Assembly (NCBI GenBank): GCA_947589055.1
Contig: CANPZL010000004.1
Location: 1 to 64,000, forward strand
DNA: 64,000 nucleotides
Direction: 5' to 3'
Origin: an uncultured Lachnospiraceae bacterium
GTDB lineage: Bacteria > Bacillota > Clostridia > Lachnospirales > Lachnospiraceae
Position 1 is the stretch's first letter; every line of letters begins with the position of its first letter. A program made the position numbers and the translations under genes. Shown here in pieces: positions 33,444-42,994 of the stretch. The notes under the pieces were generated by a model. It was not told the origin of the DNA. It ran no database searches and worked only from the letters and a program-made list of their open reading frames with translations.

Positions 33444-35171
33444 ATGGCTGGAACGATGGGAAGAATGTATATTGGCACTTCCGGTATATTGGCACATCAA
33501 AATGCGATCAATACAACTGCACATAATCTGGCAAATTTGAATACTGCCGGTTATTCCCGTCAACAGGTACTGATGGCGGATCTGGGGTATCAGAACCTGG
33601 GTATTAGTGCGCTCGGCATAAAACAGACGGGTTATGGCACGAAAGTAGAAGCAACGAGAACGACCAGAGATCATTTTCTTGATGAAAAGTTCCGGATGCA
33701 GACCAGCCGGCAGTATTATTATCAGGCAAAATATGACGTAATAGAAGAAGTACAGGAATATTTCGGTGAAACAGAAGGGGAAACCTTTCAAGGCTATATG
33801 AAAAATCTCTGGAATTCCATTCAGGAGGTACAAAAGGAACCTAACAGTTTTGTAAAGCGTACCTCGCTGGTATCCACTGCCGCAGCATTTGTCGACCGTG
33901 CCAATGAGATTTATTCCCAGCTGGTAGGCTATCAGAAGAATCTGAATGACAAGATACAGGATCAGACAGATACGATAAATGATATTGCAAAGAGTATATA
34001 TGAATTAAATCAGAAAATTATCAAAAATGAGGCAGGAGACAGAGAATCTGCCAATGACCTGAAAGATGAACGGAACCGACTCTTGGATGAATTGTCCAAG
34101 TATATTTCGATAGAAGCGATAGAACAGTCAAACGGAACGGTAGACGTATATGCCGAGGAACATCTGCTGGTAGCAGAGGACAGGGTATTTACGATGGCAA
34201 CGAAGCCGGTGGCTCCCGGTTCTGATCTGCTGACTGTTTACTGGGAAATGGACGAAATGCCGGTATTCAACCTGGAACGGGTGATCGTTGAAGGCGATAA
34301 AACGGATACCGGCTCCTTAAAGGGAATGCTGTGTGCCAGAGGGGATTATACGCCAAATTATACGGATATTCCTTTGAAGGAGAATTATGCAACCGAAGCG
34401 GAATATCAGACGGCGTTAAAGCAGTATAACCGTACTTTAAATAACCGGGACGTTGCAAATCTGATCTCACAATTCGACCAGCTGATACATGGCATGGTGA
34501 CAAAAATCAACGATGTCCTCTGTCCCAATACTACGGTTACGGATGTAAATGGTGTGACCTATACCATTCTGGATACAGAAAAAGCGGGGAAAGGTTACGG
34601 AGAAGGCAACGAGATTCAGGGGACGGAATTATTCACCCGGAAGAACATGGAACGGTATCGGACTATGGAGATTACAGTGGAGGACGCAGACGGGAATCCG
34701 GTGCCTATGACCGTTCAGGTATATAATGAAGAGGATCCGGAGGATTATTATTCCCTGTATACGTTAGGACAGCTTCAGGTTAATGATGACTTGGTGAAGA
34801 ATCCGGCGCTGCTTCCTCTGACCCGGAAGACGGGAGAGGAGTATCAGGACATTGCCAATGATCTGCTTGGATTGTTTAATGAAGATTTCATGAGCCTAGA
34901 TCCCAATACCTATGTTATGAATACCTTTGAAGGCTTTTATGAAGCCATGGTTGGCGATTATGCCAACAAAGGGGAGGCCTATCATGAGATCTCAGAGAAA
35001 CAGGAAATGCTGATCAACGAGGTAGATGGACAGCGGCAGCAGATGATAGGCGTTTCTTCCGATGATGAGCTTACCAATCTGATCAAGTTCCAGCACGCAT
35101 ACAATGCATCCTCCCGGTATATCACAGTTGTTTCCGAGATGATCGAACATATTATAGAAAAGCTTGGCTGA
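33444..35171 (+). CDS. flgK: Hook-filament junction protein FlgK, first copy
   Basis: I choose the ATG at 33444; the ATG at 33435 abuts the GGAG site and cannot use it. The 575-residue protein begins with MYIGTSGILAHQNAINTTAH and NLANLNTAGYSRQQVL, the HAP1 motif, and ends IKFQHAYNASSRYITVVSEM. Central segments include NDLKDERNRLLDELSKYI. HAP1 forms the first junction ring between hook and filament. It is followed 33 bases later by a second flgK-like gene with modest similarity. Confidence 0.9.
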   Translation: MAGTMGRMYIGTSGILAHQNAINTTAHNLANLNTAGYSRQQVLMADLGYQNLGISALGIKQTGYGTKVEATRTTRDHFLDEKFRMQTSRQYYYQAKYDVIEEVQEYFGETEGETFQGYMKNLWNSIQEVQKEPNSFVKRTSLVSTAAAFVDRANEIYSQLVGYQKNLNDKIQDQTDTINDIAKSIYELNQKIIKNEAGDRESANDLKDERNRLLDELSKYISIEAIEQSNGTVDVYAEEHLLVAEDRVFTMATKPVAPGSDLLTVYWEMDEMPVFNLERVIVEGDKTDTGSLKGMLCARGDYTPNYTDIPLKENYATEAEYQTALKQYNRTLNNRDVANLISQFDQLIHGMVTKINDVLCPNTTVTDVNGVTYTILDTEKAGKGYGEGNEIQGTELFTRKNMERYRTMEITVEDADGNPVPMTVQVYNEEDPEDYYSLYTLGQLQVNDDLVKNPALLPLTRKTGEEYQDIANDLLGLFNEDFMSLDPNTYVMNTFEGFYEAMVGDYANKGEAYHEISEKQEMLINEVDGQRQQMIGVSSDDELTNLIKFQHAYNASSRYITVVSEMIEHIIEKLG

Positions 35172-35204
35172 TAACGGGAAAGAAAGAGAAAAGGACGTGA
35201 GAAT

Positions 35205-37079
35205 ATGCCATCAACATTTTTAGGATTGAATACGACCAGATCCGGGCTGAATTATTATCAGGCGGCCTTAAATACCACTGCGCATAATATATCCAATGCA
35301 GAGACAAAGGGGTATTCCAGACAGCAGGTGATCGGAAGGGCGTCAAATGCTATCCGCTTGTATACTTCTGCTGGAATGCAGGGAACCGGCGTATCGATTG
35401 AAGGGATTGAACAGATACGCAATCCCTATTACGATGTGAAATATTGGAATAATAGTAGTCTGCATGGTGAGTATGCAACGAAATATGACTATTCTTACGA
35501 GATGGAATCCTATTTCAATGAGATGAATTCGGCAACGGGATATACTTCCCTTCTGACTATTCTGCAAAATTCCATGAAGGATTTGGCAGATGATCCTTCC
35601 AGTGCGACCACCCGTGGGCAATATGTGAATGATTTCCGGAGCTATACCGAACTGTTTAATGAGCTGGCAAACGATCTGCAAATGACGCAGCGAAGCTTAA
35701 ATGATGAGTTGGTAGTCCGGGTGAATGAGATCAATTCCATAGCCAAGGAGTTGTTTTCCATTAACGACCAGATCACGAATGTGGAGCTGCGGCAGGGGAA
35801 TGCCAATGATCTGCGGGATCAGCGGCTGGTATTGATCGATAAGCTCTCCGAACTGGTAAATGTCGATACAGAGGAGATCCCCATCAAGGCGACTGACGGT
35901 CATGATTCCGGCGCCACCCGGTATATCGTTCGGATCAATGGAGAATTATTGGTAGATGAGTTCCAGTGCCGCCAGTTGATGGCAGTGCCGAGAGATGAAA
36001 AGGTAAATGCAACGGATATAGATGGGCTTTATGAAGTAGCATGGAAAAATGCGGACGGAACGCCCGGTGATGAATTTGACGTCAACAGTCCTAGTCTGAC
36101 CGGTAAACTGGCAGGTCTGATTGCGGTACGGGACGGAAACAACGACCATGGATTTGTGGGAAAGGTTTTAGGAGCGGGAAGCGATGCAGACGGAACCTAT
36201 GTTACCATGCAGACCGACAAAAGCTTTACATTAAATAATCTGAATCTGGCGGCAGAAGGTAAGATACGAATCCATAACGTGGATTATTATTATGACAGCT
36301 TCGATGCGCAGTATGACAATGCAACCGGAGAGATTACCGGATATACGTTTCATAATTTAAGAACGATGTCAGCAGATGGGATTAGCTTGGAGCCGGCAGA
36401 TCCGGCTGGTATCTCAGCCGGCTTGACAGCGAAGGCCGGTGAAAACGTGAATTTTGAAGGGGTTCCCTATTATATGGCGAAGCTGAATGAATTCGTGCGA
36501 ACCTTTTCCCGGTATATGAATGACTTATGCACGTCCGGTGTAGATGCATATGGAAATCAGGGACTGGATATGCTGAACACCTTAGATACCTCCGGAAATC
36601 CAATGGATCTGAACGCAACCGTCGGCGATACGGTGTTTTCTTCAAAGGGAGTCTCCTATTATCGGCTGAACGCATTGAATTGGGGAATAAATGAAGAATT
36701 GGTGCTGGATCCCAATAAGGTTGTCGTTTCCAGACAAAGGGCAATCGAGCAGGAAAATGTAGAGGATTGTGAGATATTAAAGCTGATTCAGGAGAGCCTG
36801 ACGGATAACAGCATTTTTAAGCAGGGAACGCCTGCGGATTTTCTGGAATCCATGGTTGCTACCTTGGGCGTACAGACGAATAAAGTAAAGCTGTCGGCGG
36901 ATCATCAGAATAATATTGTATATAGTATCAATTATCAGAGAATGTCAGAATCCAGTGTGGATTCCAATGAAGAGGCTTCCAGCCTGATCGTCCAGCAGAA
37001 TGGGTATAACCTGTCTTGTAAGGTAATGTCCGTATTGGATGAGATTTATGACAAGTTGATTAACGGAACCGGCGTATAG
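35205..37079 (+). CDS. flgK: Hook-filament junction protein FlgK, second copy
   Basis: The 624-residue protein opens MPSTFLGLNTTRSGLNYYQA and NTTAHNISNAETKGYSRQQV, closer to the standard FlgK start than the first copy. It has NDLRDQRLVLIDKLSELVNV in the middle and ends SSLIVQQNGYNLSCKVMSVL. It is preceded by AAAGGACGTGAG. The two FlgK genes are adjacent and of different length, so both may form distinct junction rings or one may have been recruited for another joint. Confidence 0.9.
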   Translation: MPSTFLGLNTTRSGLNYYQAALNTTAHNISNAETKGYSRQQVIGRASNAIRLYTSAGMQGTGVSIEGIEQIRNPYYDVKYWNNSSLHGEYATKYDYSYEMESYFNEMNSATGYTSLLTILQNSMKDLADDPSSATTRGQYVNDFRSYTELFNELANDLQMTQRSLNDELVVRVNEINSIAKELFSINDQITNVELRQGNANDLRDQRLVLIDKLSELVNVDTEEIPIKATDGHDSGATRYIVRINGELLVDEFQCRQLMAVPRDEKVNATDIDGLYEVAWKNADGTPGDEFDVNSPSLTGKLAGLIAVRDGNNDHGFVGKVLGAGSDADGTYVTMQTDKSFTLNNLNLAAEGKIRIHNVDYYYDSFDAQYDNATGEITGYTFHNLRTMSADGISLEPADPAGISAGLTAKAGENVNFEGVPYYMAKLNEFVRTFSRYMNDLCTSGVDAYGNQGLDMLNTLDTSGNPMDLNATVGDTVFSSKGVSYYRLNALNWGINEELVLDPNKVVVSRQRAIEQENVEDCEILKLIQESLTDNSIFKQGTPADFLESMVATLGVQTNKVKLSADHQNNIVYSINYQRMSESSVDSNEEASSLIVQQNGYNLSCKVMSVLDEIYDKLINGTGV

Positions 37080-37091
37080 GAGGGATAGGTT

Positions 37092-38600
37092 ATGCGTGTG
37101 ACAAATCGAATGGTGGCAGGAAATTCCCTGCGGAATTTACAGACCAGTACCCATAGGATGGATTCTTTGATTATGCAGCTGACATCGGGACAGAAGATTC
37201 AGCGGGCAAGCGAGGATCCGGTAGTGGCGGTACGGGCGTTAAAGCTTAGAAATACCGTAAGTCAGCTGGAACAGTATAAGGGGAAAAATATTAAAGATGC
37301 AGAGTCTTGGATGGAACTGACAGAAAACTCCATTACCAGTATCTCCAATTATATCGAATATATGTCCGGCTATTGTACGCAGGGCTCCACGGATTCTTTT
37401 AATCAGGAAAACCGCCATGCGGTAGCGGAAACTATTCGTGCCTATAAGGATATGATATATGCGGAGGGGAACTCCACCTTTGCAGGACGATATATTTTTT
37501 CCGGTTATAAGACAGACAGCAGTCTGGCATTCAGTAACAAAGAGGCGCCAAAGTACTCGTATAAGATTCAGGAAGAGTTAGACAAGAGTGATATTGATAT
37601 CAAGAAAGTAACGGTAAATGCAGTGGAACCGGGAGACATAGACGGATACCTGAATGGCAGCCTGACATATGGAACGGAAATGTATCCGAAGCAGGTAGAG
37701 GTGTATCGGCTGCGGCTTTCGTACGACGATCTGGCGGAAGGAACGACGCCTTCTATTACGTATCTGGACGCAGATGGAAATGAACAGACGGTTACGGTAA
37801 ACCGAACTATGGTAAGCACGCAATCTGAGGATTATTATAAGGATTTAGGGGCCGGTGAGGTACGATATATTCCGGAAACCGGAGAAATCATTTTCGGACA
37901 GGATATTTATTCCCAGATGCAGAATTCCGATAAGATTACGGTGAATTATGAAAAGGAGAACTTTAAGACCAATGACTTAAAGCCGGAGCATTATTTTAAC
38001 TGCGTGCGAACAGATAAGGCGACCGGCGAGGAAGTGACCTTTGATACCTTTAAGGGCGATCAGGAGATTGAATATGAGGTGAATTTCAATCAAAAGATCC
38101 GGGTGAATACCCTGGGCAGGGATTTGATCAGCCATGATATGGGCAGAGCTATTGAGGAACTGGCAGATAAGGTGGAAGAGGTAGCAGATGCAGAGGAACG
38201 TCTGGCGGAATTAAAGGCAATGCTGGATAACCCCAAGTATTCCAATGACCCGAAAGCCATCGAACAGCTTAACTATATGATTACAGATGCTGAAAACGAA
38301 GTTTCCATGAAAAATAAAGAGATGCAGGAATTGTTTAACCAGCACATCGGTATCTTTCAGGATTTCCAGACCGACGTGACCTCTCTTCAATCCGATTCCG
38401 GAGCAAGGACGGCAAAACTGGATATGATCGCTGCCAGAGTGGCAGACCAGTATACTAATTTTACGGATTTGATGTCTGCAAACGAGGAAGTGGATTATGA
38501 GGATAAGACGATTGAATTTGCCTCCAATGCGATGGTTTATAATGCGGCCTTGCAGGTGACGGGAAATGTCCTGCAAAAAACCCTGCTGGACTTCATATAG
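37092..38600 (+). CDS. flgL: Hook-filament junction protein FlgL
   Basis: The 502-residue protein has the flagellin-like N terminus MRVTNRMVAGNSLRNLQTST and LTSGQKIQRASEDPVVAVR, and the C-terminal YNAALQVTGNVLQKTLLDFI. It is considerably longer than the 298-residue B. subtilis FlgL, the extra length being a central insertion (about 150-340) and a Glu-rich coiled coil (EEVADAEERLAELKAM). It joins the FlgK ring to the flagellin filament. Its Shine-Dalgarno GGAGGGATAGG follows FlgK closely. Confidence 0.9.
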   Translation: MRVTNRMVAGNSLRNLQTSTHRMDSLIMQLTSGQKIQRASEDPVVAVRALKLRNTVSQLEQYKGKNIKDAESWMELTENSITSISNYIEYMSGYCTQGSTDSFNQENRHAVAETIRAYKDMIYAEGNSTFAGRYIFSGYKTDSSLAFSNKEAPKYSYKIQEELDKSDIDIKKVTVNAVEPGDIDGYLNGSLTYGTEMYPKQVEVYRLRLSYDDLAEGTTPSITYLDADGNEQTVTVNRTMVSTQSEDYYKDLGAGEVRYIPETGEIIFGQDIYSQMQNSDKITVNYEKENFKTNDLKPEHYFNCVRTDKATGEEVTFDTFKGDQEIEYEVNFNQKIRVNTLGRDLISHDMGRAIEELADKVEEVADAEERLAELKAMLDNPKYSNDPKAIEQLNYMITDAENEVSMKNKEMQELFNQHIGIFQDFQTDVTSLQSDSGARTAKLDMIAARVADQYTNFTDLMSANEEVDYEDKTIEFASNAMVYNAALQVTGNVLQKTLLDFI

Positions 38601-38615
38601 GAAAGGAGTAATAGA

Positions 38616-39074
38616 ATGGTAGCACAAACAAGACTTTTTGGAGAAATAACGATTGAGGATGATAAGGTGTTAGAATTTCCTAACGGTATCATCGGAATTG
38701 AAGATAAACATAAATATGCGATCGTCTATGATATTGATCGGGGAGAAGATACAGCGGTCCGCTGGCTGCAATCCATGGAGGATCCTTATCTGGCGTTGCC
38801 GGTGCTGGAACCTCACGCAATTTTGGATGAATATAATCCTATGATTGAGGACGCCCTGCTGGAAGTATTGGACAGCCCGGCGGATGAGGATATCGTAGTG
38901 CTGTTGACATTGATCGTCTCTTCCGATGTTACGAAGGTGACTGCCAATCTAAAGGCTCCCATCATCATAAACTCCCGTACCTGTAAGGGCGGACAGATTA
39001 TCGTAGAGAATGCGGATTATGAATCAAAGTTTAATGTATACGATGCGATTCAGAAACGGAAAGCAGGTGAGTGA
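38616..39074 (+). CDS. fliW: Flagellar assembly factor FliW
   Basis: The 152-residue protein shows FliW features: [20 protein letters not shown], then [16 protein letters not shown], and [20 protein letters not shown]. FliW binds either flagellin or CsrA. When flagellin accumulates it is sequestered, freeing CsrA to shut off flagellin translation. The gene ends two bases before the csrA start, so both are translated together, matching the B. subtilis partner switch. Confidence 0.95.
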   Translation: MVAQTRLFGEITIEDDKVLEFPNGIIGIEDKHKYAIVYDIDRGEDTAVRWLQSMEDPYLALPVLEPHAILDEYNPMIEDALLEVLDSPADEDIVVLLTLIVSSDVTKVTANLKAPIIINSRTCKGGQIIVENADYESKFNVYDAIQKRKAGE

Positions 39075-39076
39075 TT

Positions 39077-39295
39077 ATGTTAGCATTATCCAGAAAACAA
39101 AATGAGTCCATCATGTTGGGCAATGACATAGAGATCACGATCCTTGAGATTAAAGGGGAACAGGTAAAGATCGGCGTAACAGCACCAAGGTCGATACCGG
39201 TATACCGGAAAGAATTGTATGTTCAGATCAAGGAAGCCAATCAGGAGGCGATCGAACAGGCAAACACATTGGAAAATCTAAAGGATCTGTTATAG
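39077..39295 (+). CDS. csrA: RNA-binding translational regulator CsrA
   Basis: From the ATG at 39077 the product is 72 residues: [47 protein letters not shown]. The conserved Leu4/Arg6 strand and the [13 protein letters not shown](Y)RKE end hold the RNA-binding surface. CsrA binds GGA in hairpin loops and near Shine-Dalgarno sequences; several matching leaders occur in this window. A GTG at 39071 is in frame but overlaps the fliW stop and is less likely. Confidence 0.95.
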   Translation: MLALSRKQNESIMLGNDIEITILEIKGEQVKIGVTAPRSIPVYRKELYVQIKEANQEAIEQANTLENLKDLL

Positions 39296-39314
39296 AAGCA
39301 CATAAGGAAAGCAC

Positions 39315-39362
39315 ACAGCAGGCAGCCGGACTAGGTCCGGAGGCATGCTGTCAGAAATTTTT
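39315..39362 (+). terminator. Probable terminator after csrA
   Basis: ACAGCA (39315-39320) pairs with TGCTGT (39346-39351), and CCGGAC pairs with GTCCGG inside it. ATTTTTAAA follows. Confidence 0.65.
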
Positions 39363-39372
39363 AAAAAGCTAT

Positions 39373-39399
39373 TAACTTCTGTTAAAGTACCGTCGATAT
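39373..39399 (+). promoter_or_regulatory. Sigma28-type promoter of flaG-fliD-fliS
   Basis: TAAC at 39373-39376 and GTCGATAT at 39392-39399 are exactly 15 bases apart, one mismatch in each box. Confidence 0.7.
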
Positions 39400-39426
39400 A
39401 ATAGATAGCAATAGGTTTATTACTAT

Positions 39427-39465
39427 TTATTGAAGGAACAATAAGTTAGAGATTCACACGGAGGT
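39427..39465 (+). promoter_or_regulatory. Candidate CsrA-binding leader of flaG
   Basis: TTATTG (39427-39432) pairs perfectly with CAATAA (39439-39444) around the hexaloop AAGGAA. The Shine-Dalgarno ACGGAGGTG lies downstream. A GGA within a six-base loop on a perfect six-pair stem is a textbook CsrA site. Confidence 0.65.
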
Positions 39466-39472
39466 GAAAGAC

Positions 39473-39922
39473 ATGGGAATTGGTGGAATTGAATCAAGTG
39501 TAGCATCCAGCAGCGTTCGCAGTCTGAATACAAAGGCTCCTATGCCGGAGGTTACGAGTGTACAAAGCACAACAGCAGTAGCAGAAGGGTATTCCAGGGT
39601 GACACAGCCTGCGGAGACTGGAAGCAATCATAACAACAACGCTGCTTCAGAGCAAAACGACAAGGAATGGAATGAGGGTGTACCCATTCAGGAGGTATCG
39701 AAAGAGAAGGTGGAAAGTGCTCTTAGAGATATCAATACCAAGATACGACCGACTCATACCGAATGTCAGTTCTCTTATCATGAGGCGACAAAGCGGATTT
39801 CCATTAAGGTATTGGATCAGGAATCCGGAGAAGTAATTCGGGAAATCCCGCCGGAGAAGACGCTGGATATGATCGCAAAGACGTTGGAACTGGCCGGCAT
39901 CCTTGTGGATGAGAAGCGATAG
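39473..39922 (+). CDS. flaG: FlaG-family protein
   Basis: The ATG at 39473 follows ACGGAGGTGAAAGAC. The 149-residue protein has a Ser/Thr/Asn-rich first half and the conserved FlaG C-terminal segment: CQFSYHEATKRISIKVLDQ, then GEVIREIPPEKTLDMIAKTL. FlaG limits filament length in some bacteria. It is the first gene of the fliD-fliS operon, as in B. subtilis. Confidence 0.88.
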   Translation: MGIGGIESSVASSSVRSLNTKAPMPEVTSVQSTTAVAEGYSRVTQPAETGSNHNNNAASEQNDKEWNEGVPIQEVSKEKVESALRDINTKIRPTHTECQFSYHEATKRISIKVLDQESGEVIREIPPEKTLDMIAKTLELAGILVDEKR

Positions 39923-39933
39923 GAGGGATTGTT

Positions 39934-41955
39934 ATGTCAATGAGAATGACAGGTCTGGTATCCGGACTGGATACCGAAACCATAATCAGTCAGCTGATCA
40001 GCGGACATAAAACAAAAGTAGATACCGCACAGCAGGATAAGAAAAAGCTGCAATGGAAAAAGGAAGCATGGTCTTCTTTAAATACAAAGCTGATGAACTT
40101 TTATACCGGTGCGTTAAGTAAGTTTAAATCTACAAGCACCTATAAGACGAAGAAGGTGGATACCACCAACAGCTCCAAGATTACAGTCAAGGCCAGCAAC
40201 AGTGCGGTAAACGGTCAGCACAGCATTTCTGTAAAGCAGGTGGCAAAGGGCGCATATCTGACCGGTAAGGATCTGCGTGGAAATGCGTATAAGACCACTT
40301 CTTACGTAGCGGCGGATAAGGCAGACGTCAAGGTAAGCGATCTGGTAGATTCAAAAGGGAATTCCATCGATCTGAATGGCAAAAGCTTCGATATTTCCTA
40401 TGTGGTAACCAGAGGAGATGGTACGGAGGAGACCGTAACCAAGACCATTACCGCAGAGGTAGGGGCGGATGGCACCCTGCAAAGTCTGATCGACAATATG
40501 AATCAGTCCCTTCAAGATGAGGGAATTGATATGGAGGTTTCCTATAATGCCTCAATGGGAGCATTACAGTTTGTAAATAATACCGCCGAAGAGGAAAAAG
40601 ATGGAGAGGGAACCGTTACCGGTTATAAGAATGGAATCGACTACACCTTAAAGGCAGCGGATGAAGCCTCTGCAAAAGCATTGGGAATCAGCCAGGAGGG
40701 CGTTAAGGTCAGTAAACAGCTTACGGATAAGGGTGAAAATATCCTGACGATGCAGAATGCCTATAATGTGAAAAAGGTGTCTGATACCGAAGCGGCGGTG
40801 ACCGGCAGCACGAAGTTGACCGATATGGGAATTGCCAATGGCACCACCTTTACCATGAAGGTTGGAAAAGGGGCAGATGCAAAGGATTATACCTTTACCA
40901 TCGATCAGAATACCACGTTGAATTCTCTGGCGGCAGAGTTTTCCAAGATGGGCGTGACTGCAAGCTATGATGAGAAGCAGGGACGGTTTTTTGTTAATTC
41001 TACAGATACCGGAGAAAAATATGATTTTGAATTAAGCGCCAGCGACGCCGGTGCATTGGCAACCTTAGGCTTGGATAAGGCTTCTGCGACAAAGGTAGAT
41101 GCTACGGATGCGATCGTGGTTTATAATGGTGCCACTTTCCAGCAGTCTACCAATGACTTCAGTCTGAATGGGTTAAACTTTACAGTAAATGATGTTACAG
41201 AGACTGAGGATGCAAATGGAAAGATTAAAGATGAACCGATTAAGATAACGGTCAGCAATGATACGGATGCGATCTATAATGCAGTGAAGGATTTCCTGAA
41301 GGAGTACAATGCTCTGGTGAAGGAAATGAATACCCTGTATAATGCGGACAGCGCAAAGGATTATAAGATGCTCTCCGATGACGATAAGGAAAAAATGTCG
41401 GATGATGAGGTAGAGGAATGGGAGGATAAGATCAAAGATTCCCTGCTGCGGCGGGATGATACTATAAGCTCCCTCTTATCTACCATGCGAAGCACGTTGA
41501 ATAAATCCGTCAGCTATACGGACAGCCAAGGCGTTACCAAGCGGTATTCCCTATCCAGCTTCGGAATCGTAACTGGAAGATGGAATGAATACGGACAGCT
41601 TCATATCGAGGGCGACGCCGATGATGCGGATTATGCCGATATGGATAATAAGCTGCGGGCAGCCATAGAGGAGAATCCGGATGCCTTGATGGCAACCTTG
41701 AGCCAGTTAGGAAGTGATCTGTATTCAAGCTTCCAACAAAGAGTGATTAAATCTACGGATTATAAGAGTTCCATGAGCTTCTTTGAAGATAAGAAGATGG
41801 ATAAGGACATTAGTTCTTATGATGATAAGATCAAGCAGCTTCAGGAAAAGATGAATAAGGCAGAGGATAAGTACTACAAGCAGTTTGGCAGGATGGAAGC
41901 TGCAATGGCGGAGATTCAGGCAAATTCTTCCAGCCTTTCCGGCTTCTTCGGGTAG
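39934..41955 (+). CDS. fliD: Filament cap protein FliD
   Basis: The 673-residue protein begins MRMTGLVSGLDTETIISQL and has the FliD C-terminal region: LREAIEENPDALMATLSQL is seen here as AAIEENPDALMATLSQLGS, then DDKIKQLQEKMNKAEDKYYK. The middle holds two Thr/Asp-rich domains that may bind surfaces. FliD caps the filament and folds incoming flagellin. It follows flaG by 11 bases with ATAGGAGGG. Confidence 0.93.
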   Translation: MSMRMTGLVSGLDTETIISQLISGHKTKVDTAQQDKKKLQWKKEAWSSLNTKLMNFYTGALSKFKSTSTYKTKKVDTTNSSKITVKASNSAVNGQHSISVKQVAKGAYLTGKDLRGNAYKTTSYVAADKADVKVSDLVDSKGNSIDLNGKSFDISYVVTRGDGTEETVTKTITAEVGADGTLQSLIDNMNQSLQDEGIDMEVSYNASMGALQFVNNTAEEEKDGEGTVTGYKNGIDYTLKAADEASAKALGISQEGVKVSKQLTDKGENILTMQNAYNVKKVSDTEAAVTGSTKLTDMGIANGTTFTMKVGKGADAKDYTFTIDQNTTLNSLAAEFSKMGVTASYDEKQGRFFVNSTDTGEKYDFELSASDAGALATLGLDKASATKVDATDAIVVYNGATFQQSTNDFSLNGLNFTVNDVTETEDANGKIKDEPIKITVSNDTDAIYNAVKDFLKEYNALVKEMNTLYNADSAKDYKMLSDDDKEKMSDDEVEEWEDKIKDSLLRRDDTISSLLSTMRSTLNKSVSYTDSQGVTKRYSLSSFGIVTGRWNEYGQLHIEGDADDADYADMDNKLRAAIEENPDALMATLSQLGSDLYSSFQQRVIKSTDYKSSMSFFEDKKMDKDISSYDDKIKQLQEKMNKAEDKYYKQFGRMEAAMAEIQANSSSLSGFFG

Positions 41956-41981
41956 GACGAGAGGATAAATGAGGTGAAAAC

Positions 41982-42362
41982 ATGGTAAATAATGCTGCAA
42001 AGGCATATGGCGCCAGAAAAGTGGAAACCGCTTCTCCGGCAGAGCTGACCTTGATGTTATATGAGGGTGCGATCAAGTTTTGTAACATTGCAATGGCCGG
42101 ATTGGAACAAAAGGATTATGAAAAAACGAACCTGAATATCCAAAAGGCACGAAAGATCATTGTCGAGTTACAGACCACATTAGATCATAAGTATAAAGTA
42201 GCGGAAGAATTTGACGTGATCTACGATTACATTTATCATAAACTGGTAGAGGCAAATGTAAAAAAGGACGCAGCGGTGTTAGAAGAGGCACTTTCCCAGA
42301 TACGGGATATGCGGGATGTATGGAAGGAAGTCATGCGGCTGGCGAAGGGATCCAAATTGTAA
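41982..42362 (+). CDS. fliS: Flagellin export chaperone FliS
   Basis: The 126-residue four-helix protein has the classical FliS sequence: VETASPAELTLMLYEGAIKF, then EKTNLNIQKARKIIVELQTT and DYIYHKLVEANVKKDAAVLE. FliS keeps flagellin unfolded for export. It serves as the reference for recognising the paralogue at 18252. Confidence 0.95.
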   Translation: MVNNAAKAYGARKVETASPAELTLMLYEGAIKFCNIAMAGLEQKDYEKTNLNIQKARKIIVELQTTLDHKYKVAEEFDVIYDYIYHKLVEANVKKDAAVLEEALSQIRDMRDVWKEVMRLAKGSKL

Positions 42363-42373
42363 AGGAGGAGCGC

Positions 42374-42856
42374 ATGGAGCAGGTTTCGGAATATTTAAAG
42401 CTTCTGGAAGAGTCTTTGTCAAAAAAGATCACGATTCTGCAGGCGTTACTGGAGGCTTCCCAGCGGCAGAGCGATATTGCAGACGGGGAAGAGTTTGACT
42501 TGGATGCCTTTGAAGGGACATTGGATCAGAAGGAAGGATTGCTGAATCAGTTAGAGGAGCTGGATAACGGCTTTGAAAGAGTATTTAATCAGATTCAGGG
42601 AGAAGTAAAGAAGGATCCTCCCCGGTACAGAGCGGAGATACAAAAACTTCAAGATCTGGTTCGGAAGTGTACGGATATAGGCGTAGAGCTTCAGGCAATG
42701 GAGGAAAGGAACAAGGCAAAGCTAAGCGTTAAGTTTGCAAATCAGCAGCGGGAATTGCGTCAGATCAAGACCTCCAGCAAGGTGGCCAGTACCTATTATA
42801 AGTCCATGACGAACAAACAGCCGGACGATTCTTATTTTATGGATCAAAAAAAATAA
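42374..42856 (+). CDS. FlgN/FliT-like export chaperone
   Basis: The ATG at 42374 follows AAAGGAGGAGCGC, 11 bases after fliS. The 160-residue protein is helical, with an N-terminal YLKLLEESLSKKITILQALL and a FLDLDAFEGTLDQKEGLLNQL-like stretch. It resembles FlgN more than FliT but occupies the fliT position after fliD-fliS. It probably serves FliD or a junction protein. I leave the symbol blank because FliT sequences are too divergent to confirm. Confidence 0.75.
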   Translation: MEQVSEYLKLLEESLSKKITILQALLEASQRQSDIADGEEFDLDAFEGTLDQKEGLLNQLEELDNGFERVFNQIQGEVKKDPPRYRAEIQKLQDLVRKCTDIGVELQAMEERNKAKLSVKFANQQRELRQIKTSSKVASTYYKSMTNKQPDDSYFMDQKK

Positions 42857-42874
42857 AAAAATTTTAAAAAGGTA

Positions 42875-42901
42875 TTAAGTATCGGAAATTATGTCCGATA
42901 T
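42875..42901 (+). promoter_or_regulatory. Sigma28-type promoter of the main flagellin
   Basis: TTAA at 42875-42878 and TCCGATAT at 42894-42901 are 15 bases apart. The -10 matches that of the large flagellin exactly. Confidence 0.75.
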
Positions 42902-42942
42902 ATATAATACAAGGGTTGATAAAACCTGAAAAACTATTCACG

Positions 42943-42994
42943 GTGGGAAACCACTAGTACATGGTGCAGGGACGCACCATTATATTCAAGGAGG
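42943..42994 (+). promoter_or_regulatory. CsrA-type leader of the main flagellin
   Basis: A GTGG-GAAA-CCAC hairpin (42943-42954) precedes a second hairpin at 42961-42980, where ATGGTGC pairs perfectly with GCACCAT around the hexaloop AGGGAC. The Shine-Dalgarno TTCAAGGAGG follows at 42985-42994. This reproduces the two-site CsrA design of the B. subtilis hag leader: an upstream GGA hairpin plus a GGA in the ribosome site. Confidence 0.75.
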
